The translations under genes and the position numbers were made by a program. Shown in pieces: positions 47,501-54,683 of a stretch of DNA of 64,000 nt. Each line of letters starts with the position of its first letter. Position 1 is the first letter of the stretch. Under the pieces are notes generated by a model. That model did no database searches. It saw only the letters and a program-made list of their open reading frames with translations, and was not told where the DNA came from. The DNA is from Symbiopectobacterium purcellii (lineage in GTDB: Bacteria > Pseudomonadota > Gammaproteobacteria > Enterobacterales > Enterobacteriaceae): contig NZ_CP081864.1 of assembly GCF_019797845.1 (NCBI RefSeq), positions 3,968,001 to 4,032,000 of the forward strand. Direction: 5' to 3'.

Positions 47501-50164
47501 GCCAGCGTCGGCACCGATGCATTAGCACTGCTACAAAATCTGGGCAACGGCAATGTGACCGTCACCGTCAGCGCCAGCGACAGCGTGGGCAACAGCGTTT
47601 CACTCGGCGGCGGGTTAACCCTGGGCTTCTCGCTGCCGGTGGTGACGCTTAATCCCCTTTTTGGTGGCGATGGCTTCCTCAATGCGGCAGAAGCGTTGGT
47701 CGCTCAAACGTTGAGTGGGGTGGTCACCAATGCCGCCGTCGGATCGCAGGTTTCCGTGACGCTGGGCAGTAAAACCTTCCAAACCACGGTCGGCGCCGCC
47801 GGCGCCTTCAGCCTGACCTTGCAGCCCGCCGATCTCGCGGCACTGGTCGATGGCATCGTCTCAGTGAAGGTGGACGTTACTAACGCGAGCGGTAACACCG
47901 GTTCAATCAGCCAAACCATCACGTCCATCACCAAAAACTTACCGACCATCAGCCTTAATTCGCTGTTTGGCGGTGATGGCTATCTCAATGTGGCGGAAGC
48001 CGCGCTGAGCCAAATCCTGAGCGGTACCACAACCAATGCGGCGGAGGGATCAAAAATAACGCTCACCCTTGGTGGACTCTCGCTGGACACCAACGTCGGT
48101 GCTGGAGGGGGGTGGAGTATCCCCGTGTCGCCAACGCAGTTGCAATCATTACTGAACGGTAACCTGACGGTCAACGCAACGATCACCGACGCTGCGGGCA
48201 ACAGCGCCAGTGCAGGCCTGACGGTGGCGCTCACCCCGCCAACCATTACCTTCAACCCGCTGTTCGGCAATGGCATTTTGGATCTGAACGACCTGCTCAG
48301 CACCCAAATCCTGAGCGGGACAACCACACAGGCCGCAGCGGGTACCACCCTGACGTTAACCCTTGGAGGAAAAACCTACACCACAACCATCAATGCGGGC
48401 GGCGGTTGGTCCTTGAACCTGCCCACCGTGGATCTGCAAGCCTTTGCAGACGGCGCTCTGACAGTCAATGCCCAGTTGACCAATGCCGCAGGTAACAGCA
48501 TCAGCCAAAACAATCTGGTGACGGTTGCCATCAATGCTGCACCGACCATCACCCTCAATCCACTGTTTGGCGGCGATGGTCTGTTAAACGCCGTAGAGGC
48601 AGCAACCAGCCCTATCATCAGCGGTACCACCACCAACGCAGTGGGTTCAACGCTGCGTGTCACGCTAGGCAGCAGAACCCTGACAACCGTGGTACAAAGC
48701 GATGGCACCTGGTCGGTGGGTTTGTCCGCCACCGACCTCACTGCGCTTACTGACGGTACTCTGGCGCTGGGCGTGGCACTCACCAACCCGGCGGGCAAAA
48801 ATGTCAGCGTCAGCACCAACGTGGGCATCGGTATCCATAATCTGCCGACACTGTCGCTGGGTTCCCTGTTCGGTGATGGCTATCTCAATCTGACGGAAGC
48901 GCAAGTCAATCAAACCATCAGTGGGACGGTCAATAACGCGGTGGGCGGCAGCATCCGCGTCAACGTCGGTGGACTGGTGCTGAACGTCCCGGTTGCCGCC
49001 AATGGCACTTGGAGCGTAAGCGTACCGAAGGAGAACCTGCTCAATATTCTTGATGGCAACCTGAACGTGGGTGTGACAGTGACCGATCGCTATGGCAACA
49101 GCACCAGTGCCAACGGCACCGCGATTGTCAAAACCCATGCACTGCCGCAATTGGGGATCGATCCGACCACACTGTTAAGTGCGCTGAGTATTATCACCAA
49201 CGGCCTGGCTATCCACGGTGAAAGTCGCAATGTGCAGGCTGGCGCGCAGGTCTCCGTTTCACTGCTCAAAACCAACTCGGTGCTTAACGGCGTCACCCTG
49301 ACCGGCACGGTGCAAGCCGATGGCAGTTGGACCGCCCGGTTGGAAAGCTCACTGCTCGCAACGCTGGGGCTGACAGTGCTGAACATCCTTGCTGTCCTGA
49401 CCGGCACCTTAGTCTCGGCCTCCGTCACGGATATCGCCGGTAACGGCGTCGGCGTCTCTGCCGGGCTGACGACCGGGATTTCACTTCCTCTCACGTTCGC
49501 CAGCCTTGAGAGCCAAAGCCTGGCCCTTGAGGAGAGTGGCGTCTCTCTGGAAACCAGCCACACGGTTGCGGTTGCGGCACGTCACGAAACCAGTACCGAG
49601 CATAACGACAGCACCTTGACGCTCGCCAGCCTGAACGAGGAGCAAAGTACAGGTGCAAGTGCCACGGTGACCACGCCGAATGATGTTAGCTACAGCATCG
49701 GTGGCGTTGCTATCGTAGCCACGGACAGCAACACGCTAACCGGCAGCGACGGCGATGATATGCTTCAGGTATCGGTACTTGACGCGCTTCACATCGACGG
49801 CGGAGCTGGCACCGATACGCTGGCGCTGAGTGGCGAACATCTGGCGCTGGATCTCACGGCGTTAGGACTCAGCATCGATAACATCGAAATCTTCGATCTC
49901 GGGGCTTCCGGTACCAATAGCATCACGCTTGATTTGGCACGCGCGCTGTCGGTCACCGATAAACCGGAAGACGATTTGCGCATCCTGGGCGCGACGGGTA
50001 ACGAGGTCAATTTGATCCCCGATCCCAGCGGTACCTGGGCCTTGGCTGGGCAACGGGCGCTGGATGGCATGATGTTCGATGTGTATCACAACTCGGCATT
50101 AGAGAGCGGCAACACACTGGGAGATGTGCTGGTGCAGCAAGGGCTGCACGTCAACATCGTCTAA
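35561..50164 (+). CDS. Giant BapA/SiiE-like repetitive adhesin, type I secreted
   Basis: A 4867-residue surface or biofilm adhesin. Residues 1-~135 form a BapA-type N-terminal prefix domain. Residues 141-164 are a strongly hydrophobic Ala/Gly stretch, then an Asp/Pro linker. From about 179 to 4640 I count 44 Ig-like repeats of about 100 residues. Each starts like PTLTL-x-D(D/N)-xLN-xxE-xx-QTLSGT and ends near TVTDAAGNSS; the Asp residues fit the calcium sites known in such repeats. The C-terminal ~225 residues hold RTX-like motifs (GSDGDDML, GGAGTDTL; about 4727-4752) and end LHVNIV, consistent with a C-terminal T1SS signal. There is no N-terminal signal peptide. The downstream genes are a matching channel, ABC exporter and fusion protein, all broken here. 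The adhesin ORF itself is uninterrupted. Confidence 0.92.
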   Translation: MEENNVVQGYIGITDRRGSGNVIQHVSPDVTDIVLQHSSTVRIPGSPDRVARYERQGDDLILHMQDGTVVRYQRFFLLDAEGYHSELVFDDGTRLTHIHFSSAPGDAAALSAGETIALIPQYDVLADISTLLLHSASANGLSAAAIGGILGAVALSGGVIAAAASNSNDDDRPSTPPPSLTVNPLTNDNILNRQEYSQSQVLSGSTRDVAPGSVVTIVFNGLTYTTRVEQDGTWKLTLPASVFAGLEDGTYPIQVSVIDAQGGTHQQSVALGIDTLPPFLTENMLTGDNYLTAAEQAQGQTLSGRGEAGLTVTVTLNGKTYTTTVDSEGKWQLPLSSADLQALSEGTNAMTIVTVDKAGNSTSISRELIVDTTPPTLTLQKLTGDDFLTSDELKNTQTLSGVTSPNEAGQSVTVTLNGKTYSATVNSDRSWSVPLLASDLQALTDGTYPLVASITDKAGNTTTLPAQTITVNRAVEAININTVSGDDRLNAVEATQPLLLSGTTANVAANQTITITFNGHVYTTTTTNNGSWSFSVPSSDLVFNTDSSYDISASVTGLSGTTITTTHPVTVVVNTLPAATLEPPFNDGVLNGTEAGQDQTLKGTTGVTGPGQSVTVSIGGQAYTGTVDNSGNWQVKIPSSGLQNLPSGNDSTVTVEVSDAAGNKNVLSKPVPVDTTPPTLTLSPVGQDDILNNSELGVNQIINGTAPISEAGRTVTVTLNGESYSAIVDASGNWQITLPTTDLSNLTNGSHTLTATLSDKAGNSSTLTHTFTVDNGVTSLPTLTINPFAGDDIVNGAESKVSHQLSGTTTHVEAGRTVTLMLNGKSYFAVVESGGTWHVTVSSVDMALLPSGPLSITANVSNQSGYSTSASKAIEVDAAGNAIAINIIASDDLINKAEAAQPLAISGNTANVPAGQTVTITLNGKSYTTQVQTGGAWTLQIPSADLQALSDGNAAVTATVSDPQGQTASDQHNVGVHIHAVPAPTIDTPFGNGSLNLNETHSAQTVSGKTGISGNGQTVVVTLGGKTYNATVDTNGNWHATLPAADLQQLPEGNATLQVTATDIAGNHGTGSYSSLVDITPPTLTLGTIATDDTINIQEAQSTQTLNGTASISEAGRTVTVALGGQFYTTKVGNDGNWSVDLPSHALTSLPNGVYSLVASLTDATGNVTQVTKTIKLDADSAMRPTVTVNAFVSEDNTINAADTQVSQILSGSTTNVEAGQIVTIKLHIRTYFATVDSEGNWWVTVPADHMAALPEGPLEITTEVSDTAGNSGSGSAWGDVDINNDSISISIIAMDNQLNRVEASQPLTVSGTTVNVTLGQTVTVTLNGVEYTTTTAANGSWSLTIPSDALFALQDGTTVINASVANPDDEPVTAQRNLDVHIHNVPQPSMEAPFGDNVLNAAEAASGQTVIGKTGVSGSGQSVVITLNGKTYQATVDAQGNWRADLPAADLQVLSAGPQPLRVTATDAAGNSSDVSNTVTVDRVPPTLTLKPITLDGVINHGESQSDQVISGNASLTEAGRNVLVTFNGKQYSASVQADGSWSVTVQSADLQAMGDGTYTYSATVSDTAGNSTTASGQVTLDANVANLPMLTVNAVTGNNIIDGAEIKAAQILSGSSLNLEAGQAVTVILNGKTYLTTVDNQGHWQVSVPATDLAQLAQGQHRLEVSAQDKSGNPSSATHSFEVNTALSGIAIDPVTGDDKLNLSEVAQNITVTGSSQNVAAGTAVILSLHGKTYTGTTTADGKWSVQLPAADLQQLVDGTTTITFSTVDSAGNTLSGSHAIGVFIHTLPSATLNPVFGDGVLNAAEAGSAQTLSGTTGRTTPGQTVTVTLGGTELAATVTPTGSWSVTLPPSALQTLPDGNSPVSIVVKDAAGNQSTLTQTVTVDRTPPTLTLGNLTTDNILNQSEVLTAQTLTGSASTAEAGRTVTVTFNGKSYTGVVGSDGSWSVALSAADLGALSDGTYTLSATLSDTAGNSSTVTRTITVDASAQHAPRITLGNVAFDNIIDGAEIQSSQTLSGTTLNVEAGQTVTLTFNGKPYSAIVQSNGTWSTTIPLQDMSQLVNGTQTLSASVSDTSGNTASASQPITINTNTSGLAIAAITGDNRLNAQEAADGIAISGSSSNIAAGASITVLLNGKAYSAIVQANGSWQTATIPGSDLTLLGDGPLTVSAIATDQVGKTVTSSQTLQVNINQLPQATLEAPFGNGYLNQNEAQAGQTLTGTTGISGAGQTVKVTIGSEIFTGTVNSNGHWQLALPANVLTQLSDGVTAISVTVTDAAGNTSTVNGSANIDLTPPVLTINAISSDDIINIADSLQPLVISGTSPVNDSGQTVVVRITFNGQIYQGTALSDGSWQITVPAGDLAGSANGITSVVATMVDAAGNTGSTTRDVTLDTDFTQAPTVTIGTLSNDDYLNAQEATQALTLSGTTTHVEQDQIVTLTLNGKPYSATVLANGSWSVQVPALDVSELPDGKLTVSASVSDKGGNPASNSHTLNVIAQPADLPTIAISTVSGDDVVNAQDAGSPMTISGSTTHVTPGRSVSVSLNGKTYLATVGSDGTWSTTVPANDVQALPQGQQSITANVSDIANNPASNSHSITVDTTPPLLEIDALVTPGDIGLATALVGVPISGKGEAGLHVTLTVGNSVYTAVTNSNGVWQTTLSASDLLALGDGTATLTAKTTDSAGNSNSDTLDITLKTQALPTLTVNTLFTDNQLNLAELQAGGTIGGSYTNLPANTTLTITIGSYTTTGTTLPGGLWSATIPPNALSGLSDGSMQVSISATDSAGNPASVSGTLDIVTHTTFNVTLNTPFIDGKLNAAEAGADQVLSGSTGVNGAGQQVTVTIDGKAYVATVTETGLWSVTLPTADLQGLNDGAHTLIVTAQDKAGNPSTPLNSGFSSIVEGVPSAGITVPLFNDGFLSASEVQAGVTLNGQTGLASNSGQTVSVSINGTVYPATVNANGSWSLPLSNTDLSALPDGTVNVVVTVTDSVGNSSTTTGSAEALFHTLPSATLVLPFGDGYLNLDESTKPQTLSGKTGISGSGQTVTVTLDAGTANQQVFTGVQVDGLGGWSLPLTSTQLAAFTEGGHTLRVTVTDKAGNPSSATVNVTAALTLPAPEITEPLFGSDNILNIAEANAPITITGTTNSTGSAQNIKVEIDLNGVIYQAVVTGNTWSVTLPANALSSLAESDNHTLIVTATDAAGNTASDTVTFENDFHAPAVTLDTPFGDGYLNATEIAALSGNAGDATRVMVTIGSNPPIEATVTNGQWSINAAQLSGLADGTQTLTVTATDAAGNSASVDSQIHIARTLPTIAFDAFVGGNGLDYVESRTAQTLSGTSTRLEVGQKVTITVNGHSYDTNIGVGGSWSVLIPASELQQFTVPTTTIAVEAQDKAGNTANQTLNVPVDFSLPPVPTMVINAIADDNIINLSESQNTVTVSGVLHNGTNPQLINMVINGNIYTTMTAPSGIWSMDIPTTENIFTQNGTVAITVSTTLESPVVQSSTNVQVDITPPTVTITNFSGDNTLNNSELATAQTINGTASFTEVGRFVSVTLNGKTYQAQVLDNGSGTGGVWSVNVPTADLNALSQGQHPITATLKDAAGNSTDAAPLIIRVDTEIPLLTIDAFAGNNILTMAEALLGQVLSGKGEKGATVTLTAGPLTSTPVTVDNDGNWQIPFASIDLTTLTDGPQVIGLTIKDAAGNSSSTTVTLNVALNQTLGAGVDDIFGNNGILNYAESLITQVISGHATGSSLGAKVSVTIAGTTLEATVGAGGAWSVSFPPTLLSGLSDGLLQVNVAIVDINGNSKNQLIDIDVLRSVPTLDSVLAFGNNGLNAVEAAANQIISGVVGNIDLTKGAFKIEVTLGTKIYNTTVGVGGAWSLSIPSLDLKALQDGTLALGVSVTDYAGNVVSKTVNVPAVINNLPSLTLDPIFGDGLLNLGDLLNNQTISGTALNLVPGTQLTIDLAGVRTLAATVGADGKWSASVGTDALALLQNLGNGNVTVTVSASDSVGNSVSLGGGLTLGFSLPVVTLNPLFGGDGFLNAAEALVAQTLSGVVTNAAVGSQVSVTLGSKTFQTTVGAAGAFSLTLQPADLAALVDGIVSVKVDVTNASGNTGSISQTITSITKNLPTISLNSLFGGDGYLNVAEAALSQILSGTTTNAAEGSKITLTLGGLSLDTNVGAGGGWSIPVSPTQLQSLLNGNLTVNATITDAAGNSASAGLTVALTPPTITFNPLFGNGILDLNDLLSTQILSGTTTQAAAGTTLTLTLGGKTYTTTINAGGGWSLNLPTVDLQAFADGALTVNAQLTNAAGNSISQNNLVTVAINAAPTITLNPLFGGDGLLNAVEAATSPIISGTTTNAVGSTLRVTLGSRTLTTVVQSDGTWSVGLSATDLTALTDGTLALGVALTNPAGKNVSVSTNVGIGIHNLPTLSLGSLFGDGYLNLTEAQVNQTISGTVNNAVGGSIRVNVGGLVLNVPVAANGTWSVSVPKENLLNILDGNLNVGVTVTDRYGNSTSANGTAIVKTHALPQLGIDPTTLLSALSIITNGLAIHGESRNVQAGAQVSVSLLKTNSVLNGVTLTGTVQADGSWTARLESSLLATLGLTVLNILAVLTGTLVSASVTDIAGNGVGVSAGLTTGISLPLTFASLESQSLALEESGVSLETSHTVAVAARHETSTEHNDSTLTLASLNEEQSTGASATVTTPNDVSYSIGGVAIVATDSNTLTGSDGDDMLQVSVLDALHIDGGAGTDTLALSGEHLALDLTALGLSIDNIEIFDLGASGTNSITLDLARALSVTDKPEDDLRILGATGNEVNLIPDPSGTWALAGQRALDGMMFDVYHNSALESGNTLGDVLVQQGLHVNIV
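37589..42442 (+). repeat. Four-domain higher-order repeat in the adhesin (4 copies)
   Basis: Within the adhesin, Ig repeats occur in a fixed order of four types. A is PTLTL ... SEAGRTVTV. B is PxLTVN ... NVEAGQTVT. C is xAIxxI ... NVAAGxxVT. D is ATLEAPFGNG ... TGISGxGQTV. The order ABCD is repeated four times; the A-domain starts fall at 37589, 38801, 40016, 41228 and (next, partial) 42443, a period of 1212-1215 bases. Flanking domains before and after carry partial copies of the same order. Confidence 0.8.
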
Positions 50165-50183
50165 TAACAAAACGGAAGCAGCC

Positions 50184-50209
50184 ACCACAGGCACGCCGAT
50201 GCCTGTGGT
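50184..50209 (+). terminator. Hairpin between adhesin and secretion genes
   Basis: ACCACAGGCA/TGCCTGTGGT is a perfect 10-bp stem with a six-base loop, 19 bases after the adhesin stop. There is no T run, so it probably attenuates rather than ends transcription, lowering expression of the secretion genes relative to the adhesin, or protects the mRNA 3' end. Confidence 0.55.
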
Positions 50210-50234
50210 GCACATGACGGTCAGGGTGTTGATA

Positions 50235-51628
50235 ATGTTGAACGTTAAGCGATCTTTTTTTGTCAGGAATGACATTTTTCCGCCATGCACAGGAGCAGCC
50301 TTACGCCGTCTTGGCCTGCTTTTTCTTTTCACCGCCACGCTCGGGGCCTCCCCCGCGTTGGCACAACAACTGGGGGTAACCTGGCAGGCAGCGCCCAGTG
50401 AACAGCAGATCGACAGCCTGAGCCTGGAGCAGGCCATTCTGCGTGCCTTTGCCCGAAATCCACAAATCGCTCAGGCGGCAGCGCAAATCCGTATCGGTGC
50501 CAGCGAATTAAAACTGGCGGAAAGCGCCTGGATGCCACAGATTGCGCTGAACGGCGGCATTGGTCGACAAAACCAAAGTGATACCTCCGCCACGCGCGGC
50601 CGCACCACCTCAGCGGGCGTCTCGTTAACCCAGCTTATCTACGATTTTGGTAAAACCAGCGGCAGCATCGACGAACAGCATCATCTCTCAGAGGCTTACC
50701 GTTACCAACTCTACAGCATCATGACCGGCGTCGGTCAACAAACGCTGCTCGCCTATTTACAGGTCAAGCGCTATCAAACGCTGTCGGCCTCGGCAGCGCG
50801 GCATATCGCCTCGCTGGAAGCCGTGAAAGCCATCGCGCAAATGCGCGCGCAAGCCGGGCTGAACTCACAATCCGATGTGTTGCAGGCCGAGACGCGCATC
50901 GCAGGCACGGTCGCGACACTGGAGCAATATCGCGCACAGCAACGCTCCGCACTGGCGCAATTGACCGTGTTGACCGGCGTGGTGCCAGCGCAGCTACCGG
51001 ATTTGCCACAAACGCTACTACAGCAAGAGATCACCTTACAGGCGCTGCCTTACGAGCAAAGCGCATTGGTGCGCAGCGCACAGTCGCGTCAGGAAGCAGC
51101 CCGCCAACGTATCAGGCAGGCAGAAGCCAAACATTGGCCCAGTTTCTCGGTACAGGCGGCGCGCGCACGCAACGATACCCGCAATCGCGCCTACTGGGAC
51201 GATCAAGTACGGCTGCTGGTGGAAGCGCCTATCTATCAGGGCGGCGCCGTGAGCGCACAGATTGATGCCGCCCAGAGTGCACGCGAGGCTGCACAGGCTG
51301 AGGTGGAAGCCGCTAAGCTGGATATCAACCAACGCGCGGCCACGTCCTATGCCGATATGATCGGCGCGCAGCAGCGCCAAAACGCCAGCTCACCAGCGCC
51401 AACTATACCCGTGATGTCTATCGCGACGAATATCGCCTGAGCAAACGTAGCCTTAACGATTTGCTCAGCGTTGAGCAGGACGTCCTTCAGGCTGAAAACG
51501 CCCGTGCAACCGCGCAGTTTGACGGCTGGGATGCAACGGTCAACTACGCGGCTGCCGTCGATAATCTGCTGGATATGCTCGGCATAGAACGAGACAAGGC
51601 CAATGGCGATCGGCTGCCATCGCTGTAA
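50235..51628 (+). pseudogene. TolC/BapB-type outer-membrane channel of the adhesin T1SS, frameshifted
   Basis: An outer-membrane efflux channel of the TolC superfamily dedicated to adhesin export. A signal peptide (cleavage near ALA-QQ, about residue 43) is followed by the first OEP repeat (LSLEQAILRAFARNPQIAQA) and the second one (QRIRQAEAKHWPSFSVQAAR). At about 51384-51387, near codon 384, one base is missing, probably from a C run. The first frame then reads 20-odd unrelated residues to a stop at 51440. The second frame continues with the expected LTSANYTRDVYRDEYRLSKR and SLNDLLSVEQDVLQAEN to TAA 51626-51628. The final helix of the barrel/tunnel would be lost. The start at 50235 has AGGGTG upstream. 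Confidence 0.85.
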
Positions 51629-51691
51629 CGCCCACGAAAGTAACGGCGTAAAAAGTGGCTGATAACCACGCGTTTACACACAGGAGAGTGC

Positions 51692-53477
51692 ATGACTGCG
51701 TCTGCTACCACAGAAATATGGATCGCCGCGCTGGCAAGAACAGCCGCACATTATGGGCATGTGATTGATGTGCGCACCGTTGCACAGCAGATGCGCTGGC
51801 ATGAACAACTGCCGCTGCCGCGCAAGCTGGAACAGATCGCACGCCTGATGGGCCTACACACCAGCCTGTGCCGCTGGGATCGCCTACGCTGGAGCCCCGG
51901 TATTCTTCCGGTGCTGGCCGCCGCGCATGACGGCAGTGTGCTGGTCATCGAAGCCATCGATGAAGACCAGAATTTGCTGTACTGGCGCAGCGACGGCGGC
52001 GATTTGCAGCGCAAAATCGACAAAGAAACGCTGCAATCGCAGATTCAGGACACGCTGGTACTGACAGGCATTGCCGAGCGCGGCCGCGATGCCCGTATCG
52101 ATGATTTCGTCAAACCCTACCGTAAGCACTGGTTCTGGCAGCACTTTGCCCATGCCAAACGGCAGATTGGTGAAGTGGCGCTGGCCTCTATCATCGGCAA
52201 TGTGCTGGCGCTGGCGGGCATTCTGTTTTCGATGCAAGTTTACGACCGCGTTATCCCCTCACAGTCGATGCCCACGCTGTGGGTACTGTTTGGTGGCGTA
52301 CTGCTGGCCGCCGCCATTGAATACGCGATTCGGTTATCCCGCACCGTGATCTCCGATTTGATGGGCAAGCAGATCGACCTGAGCGTTTCCGGCATGCTGT
52401 TCGCCCGCGCATTGGCTATCAAAAACGAAGCGCGCCCCAAATCTACCGGCTCCTTTATTTCTCAGCTACGAGAAATCGATCAGGTCCGCGAATTACTGAC
52501 CTCGACCACCGTCGGCGCGGCGGCAGATATGCCTTTTGTGCTGCTGTTTCTGGCGCTGATGTCATTTGTTGGCGGCCCGCTGGTGTTTATTCCCATGCTG
52601 GCAATCCCGCTGATTGTCATTCCCGGCATCTTGCTGCAATGGCCGATGGCGAAACTGGCTAAAGACGGCATGCGCGAGAGCGCGCTGCGCAACGCGGTGC
52701 TGGTGGAATCGATTGAGGGCGTCGAAGACATCAAGGCACTTCAGGCAGAACCCTATTTCCAACGGCAGTGGGAACAAACGCACGAGGTGAGCGCAGCCGT
52801 CGGCATGAAGCAGCGCCTGTGGGGCGCACGTCTGACCGGCTGGGCCTCGACGGTACAGCAACTCACCTATGCTGGCATGTTGGTGTTCGGTAGCTAAGCT
52901 GCTCGCCGGGCAGGCGACCGCCACGCGCGGCAAAATAACGCTGGACGGCGTCGACATGGCGCACATGGATCCGTCAGACATGCGCCGCCAGGTCGGTTTT
53001 CTTTCCCAGGATTCTCGGCTGTTTTTTGGCAGTCTCAGGCAAAACCTGATGCTGGGCAACCCCCACGCCAGTGAGCAGGAATTACTGGCAGCACTGCGTA
53101 TCAGCGGCGCGCTCAGTCTGGTGCAGCAGGATGCCTCCAGCCTTGAGCGCATCATTCAGGAGGGTGGACGCGGCCTGTCCGGTGGACAGCGCCAGATGGT
53201 GCTGCTAAGCCGTCTTATCCTGCGCAATCCGCAGATCGTGCTGATGGATGAGCCCACGGCTTCTATGGATGAGCAACTGGAAGAACAGGTCATTCGCCAG
53301 ATGAAAAGCTGGCTGGAAGGACGCACGCTGGTGTTGGTGACACACCGCCCTGCCCTGCTCAAGCTGGTTGACAGGCTGATCGTCGTCGACAACGGGCGCG
53401 TTATTGCTGATGGTCCAAAAGAACAGATACTTAAGTCGGTCAGTAAACCGCTTGATAATGCGCAGCAGGTCGCCTGA
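51692..53477 (+). pseudogene. LapB/BapC-type T1SS ABC exporter, internal deletion
   Basis: An inner-membrane exporter ATPase with an N-terminal C39-like domain (without visible protease Cys), a membrane domain, and a nucleotide-binding domain. The first part runs intact to residue ~400 (GMLVFG). It then joins abruptly at about 52888-52896, in another frame, to KLLAGQATATRGKITLDGVDM, the sequence that normally follows Walker A. About 120-130 residues are missing compared with the ~715-residue family. They cover the last membrane helix, the linker and the Walker A motif. Signature LSGGQRQMVLLSR and Walker B IVLMDEPTASMD remain downstream. No ATP hydrolysis is expected. The deletion is too large to be a simple base-call error. 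Confidence 0.9.
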
Positions 53478-53488
53478 GGGAGAAAATC

Positions 53489-54646
53489 ATGAACAAGACG
53501 CTGTTCAGCGCAAAAGGGAAAGCCTCCTCCAAAGTGATTTGGTTGACGCTGCTGGGGTTGGTGGTATTTTTCGCCTGGGCGAAAATCGCCATTCTCGATG
53601 AAGTCACCATCGGCAGTGGCAAAGTCACCCCCTCCACGCGTGCGCAAGTGATTGAAAGTCTTGATGGTGGCGTAATCGATAACCTGTACGTCCAGCAAGG
53701 GAATATCGTGGAAAAAGGCCAGACGTTGGCGCAATTGGACATCAACCGCGCCCAGTCCGTCTACGGAGAGGCCTTTTAGCGCGTCACCACCCTGCGCGCC
53801 TCGGCAGAACGGTTGCGCGCGGAACTGAGTGGAGAGCCGCTGCGCTTTAGCCAAGAGACATTGAAAGATCCCAATCTGGCGGCGCGCGAACGCCAACTGT
53901 ATGAATCCCGCCTGCGTAACCGAGATGAAACCGTGCTTAACCTGCAACAGTCCATGCAACTGGTGGAGCAGGAATTGAAAATGACCGAACCGCTGGTGGC
54001 ACGCGGCGCTGCCAGCGCGGTCGAAGTGATCCGTCTGCGGCGACAAATCAGTGAAATTCGCGGCAAGATCGATGAAGCACGCAATCTGTATGCCGTCAGG
54101 GCGCGCGAAGAGCAGGTAAAGAATAACGCCGATCTGGAAGCACAGTTGGAAGTGGTCAACGGAAAGGCCGACCAGCTACGGCGCGCCACCCTCACCTCCC
54201 CGGTGCGCGGTATCGTCAAAGATATTCAGGTCACCACCGTCGGCGGCGTACTGCAACCCGGCGGCAAGTTGCTGGAAATCGTACCGCTGGAAGACAAACT
54301 GCTGATTGAAACCCGCGTCAATCCACGCGATATCTCCTATATCCGCCCTGGATTGCCTGCCATTGTAAAAATTACTGCTTATGATTCATCCATTTATGGC
54401 GATCTCAACGGTGAAGTGGAAAGCGTTTCACCAGACACACTGCAAGATGAAGTACGGCGCGATCAATATTATTACCGGGTGTATGTGCGCACGCTGGAGA
54501 GTGGGTTGACCAATAAAAACGGCGACCGGTTTGCCATTGTTCCCGGCATGATGGCCAATGTGGAGATTAAAACCGGGCAAAAAAGTGTACTCGATTACTT
54601 GATCAAGCCGCTGAATAAAGTGAACGAGGCGCTGCGTGAACGCTAG
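53489..54646 (+). pseudogene. HlyD/LapC-type T1SS membrane fusion protein with in-frame stop
   Basis: A 386-codon periplasmic adaptor that should connect the ABC exporter to the outer-membrane channel. One N-terminal membrane helix (about residues 17-33) and the first lipoyl half (VIESLDGGVIDNLYVQQGNIVEKGQ) are followed by TAG at codon 97 (53777-53779). The same frame resumes at once with a long coiled coil (about residues 120-215), the second lipoyl half (TLTSPVRGIVKDIQVTTVGGVLQPGG) and the barrel domain. The family usually has glutamine at this place (GEAFQRVTTL), so CAG to TAG is likely. It starts 11 bases after the exporter gene. Confidence 0.88.
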
Positions 54647-54683
54647 CGCCTCATGGGCGTATTGCTACGGAGAAGCTGCCGTA

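Noticed and set aside
35561..50164. CRISPR-like or tandem DNA repeats
   Set aside because: The periodicity (about 300 and about 1212 bases) is that of protein domains in one open frame, not of short identical repeats with unique spacers.
53777..53779. TAG as pyrrolysine or suppressed codon in the fusion protein
   Set aside because: Neighbouring secretion genes are also broken by unrelated lesions, and a CAG to TAG change explains the site.
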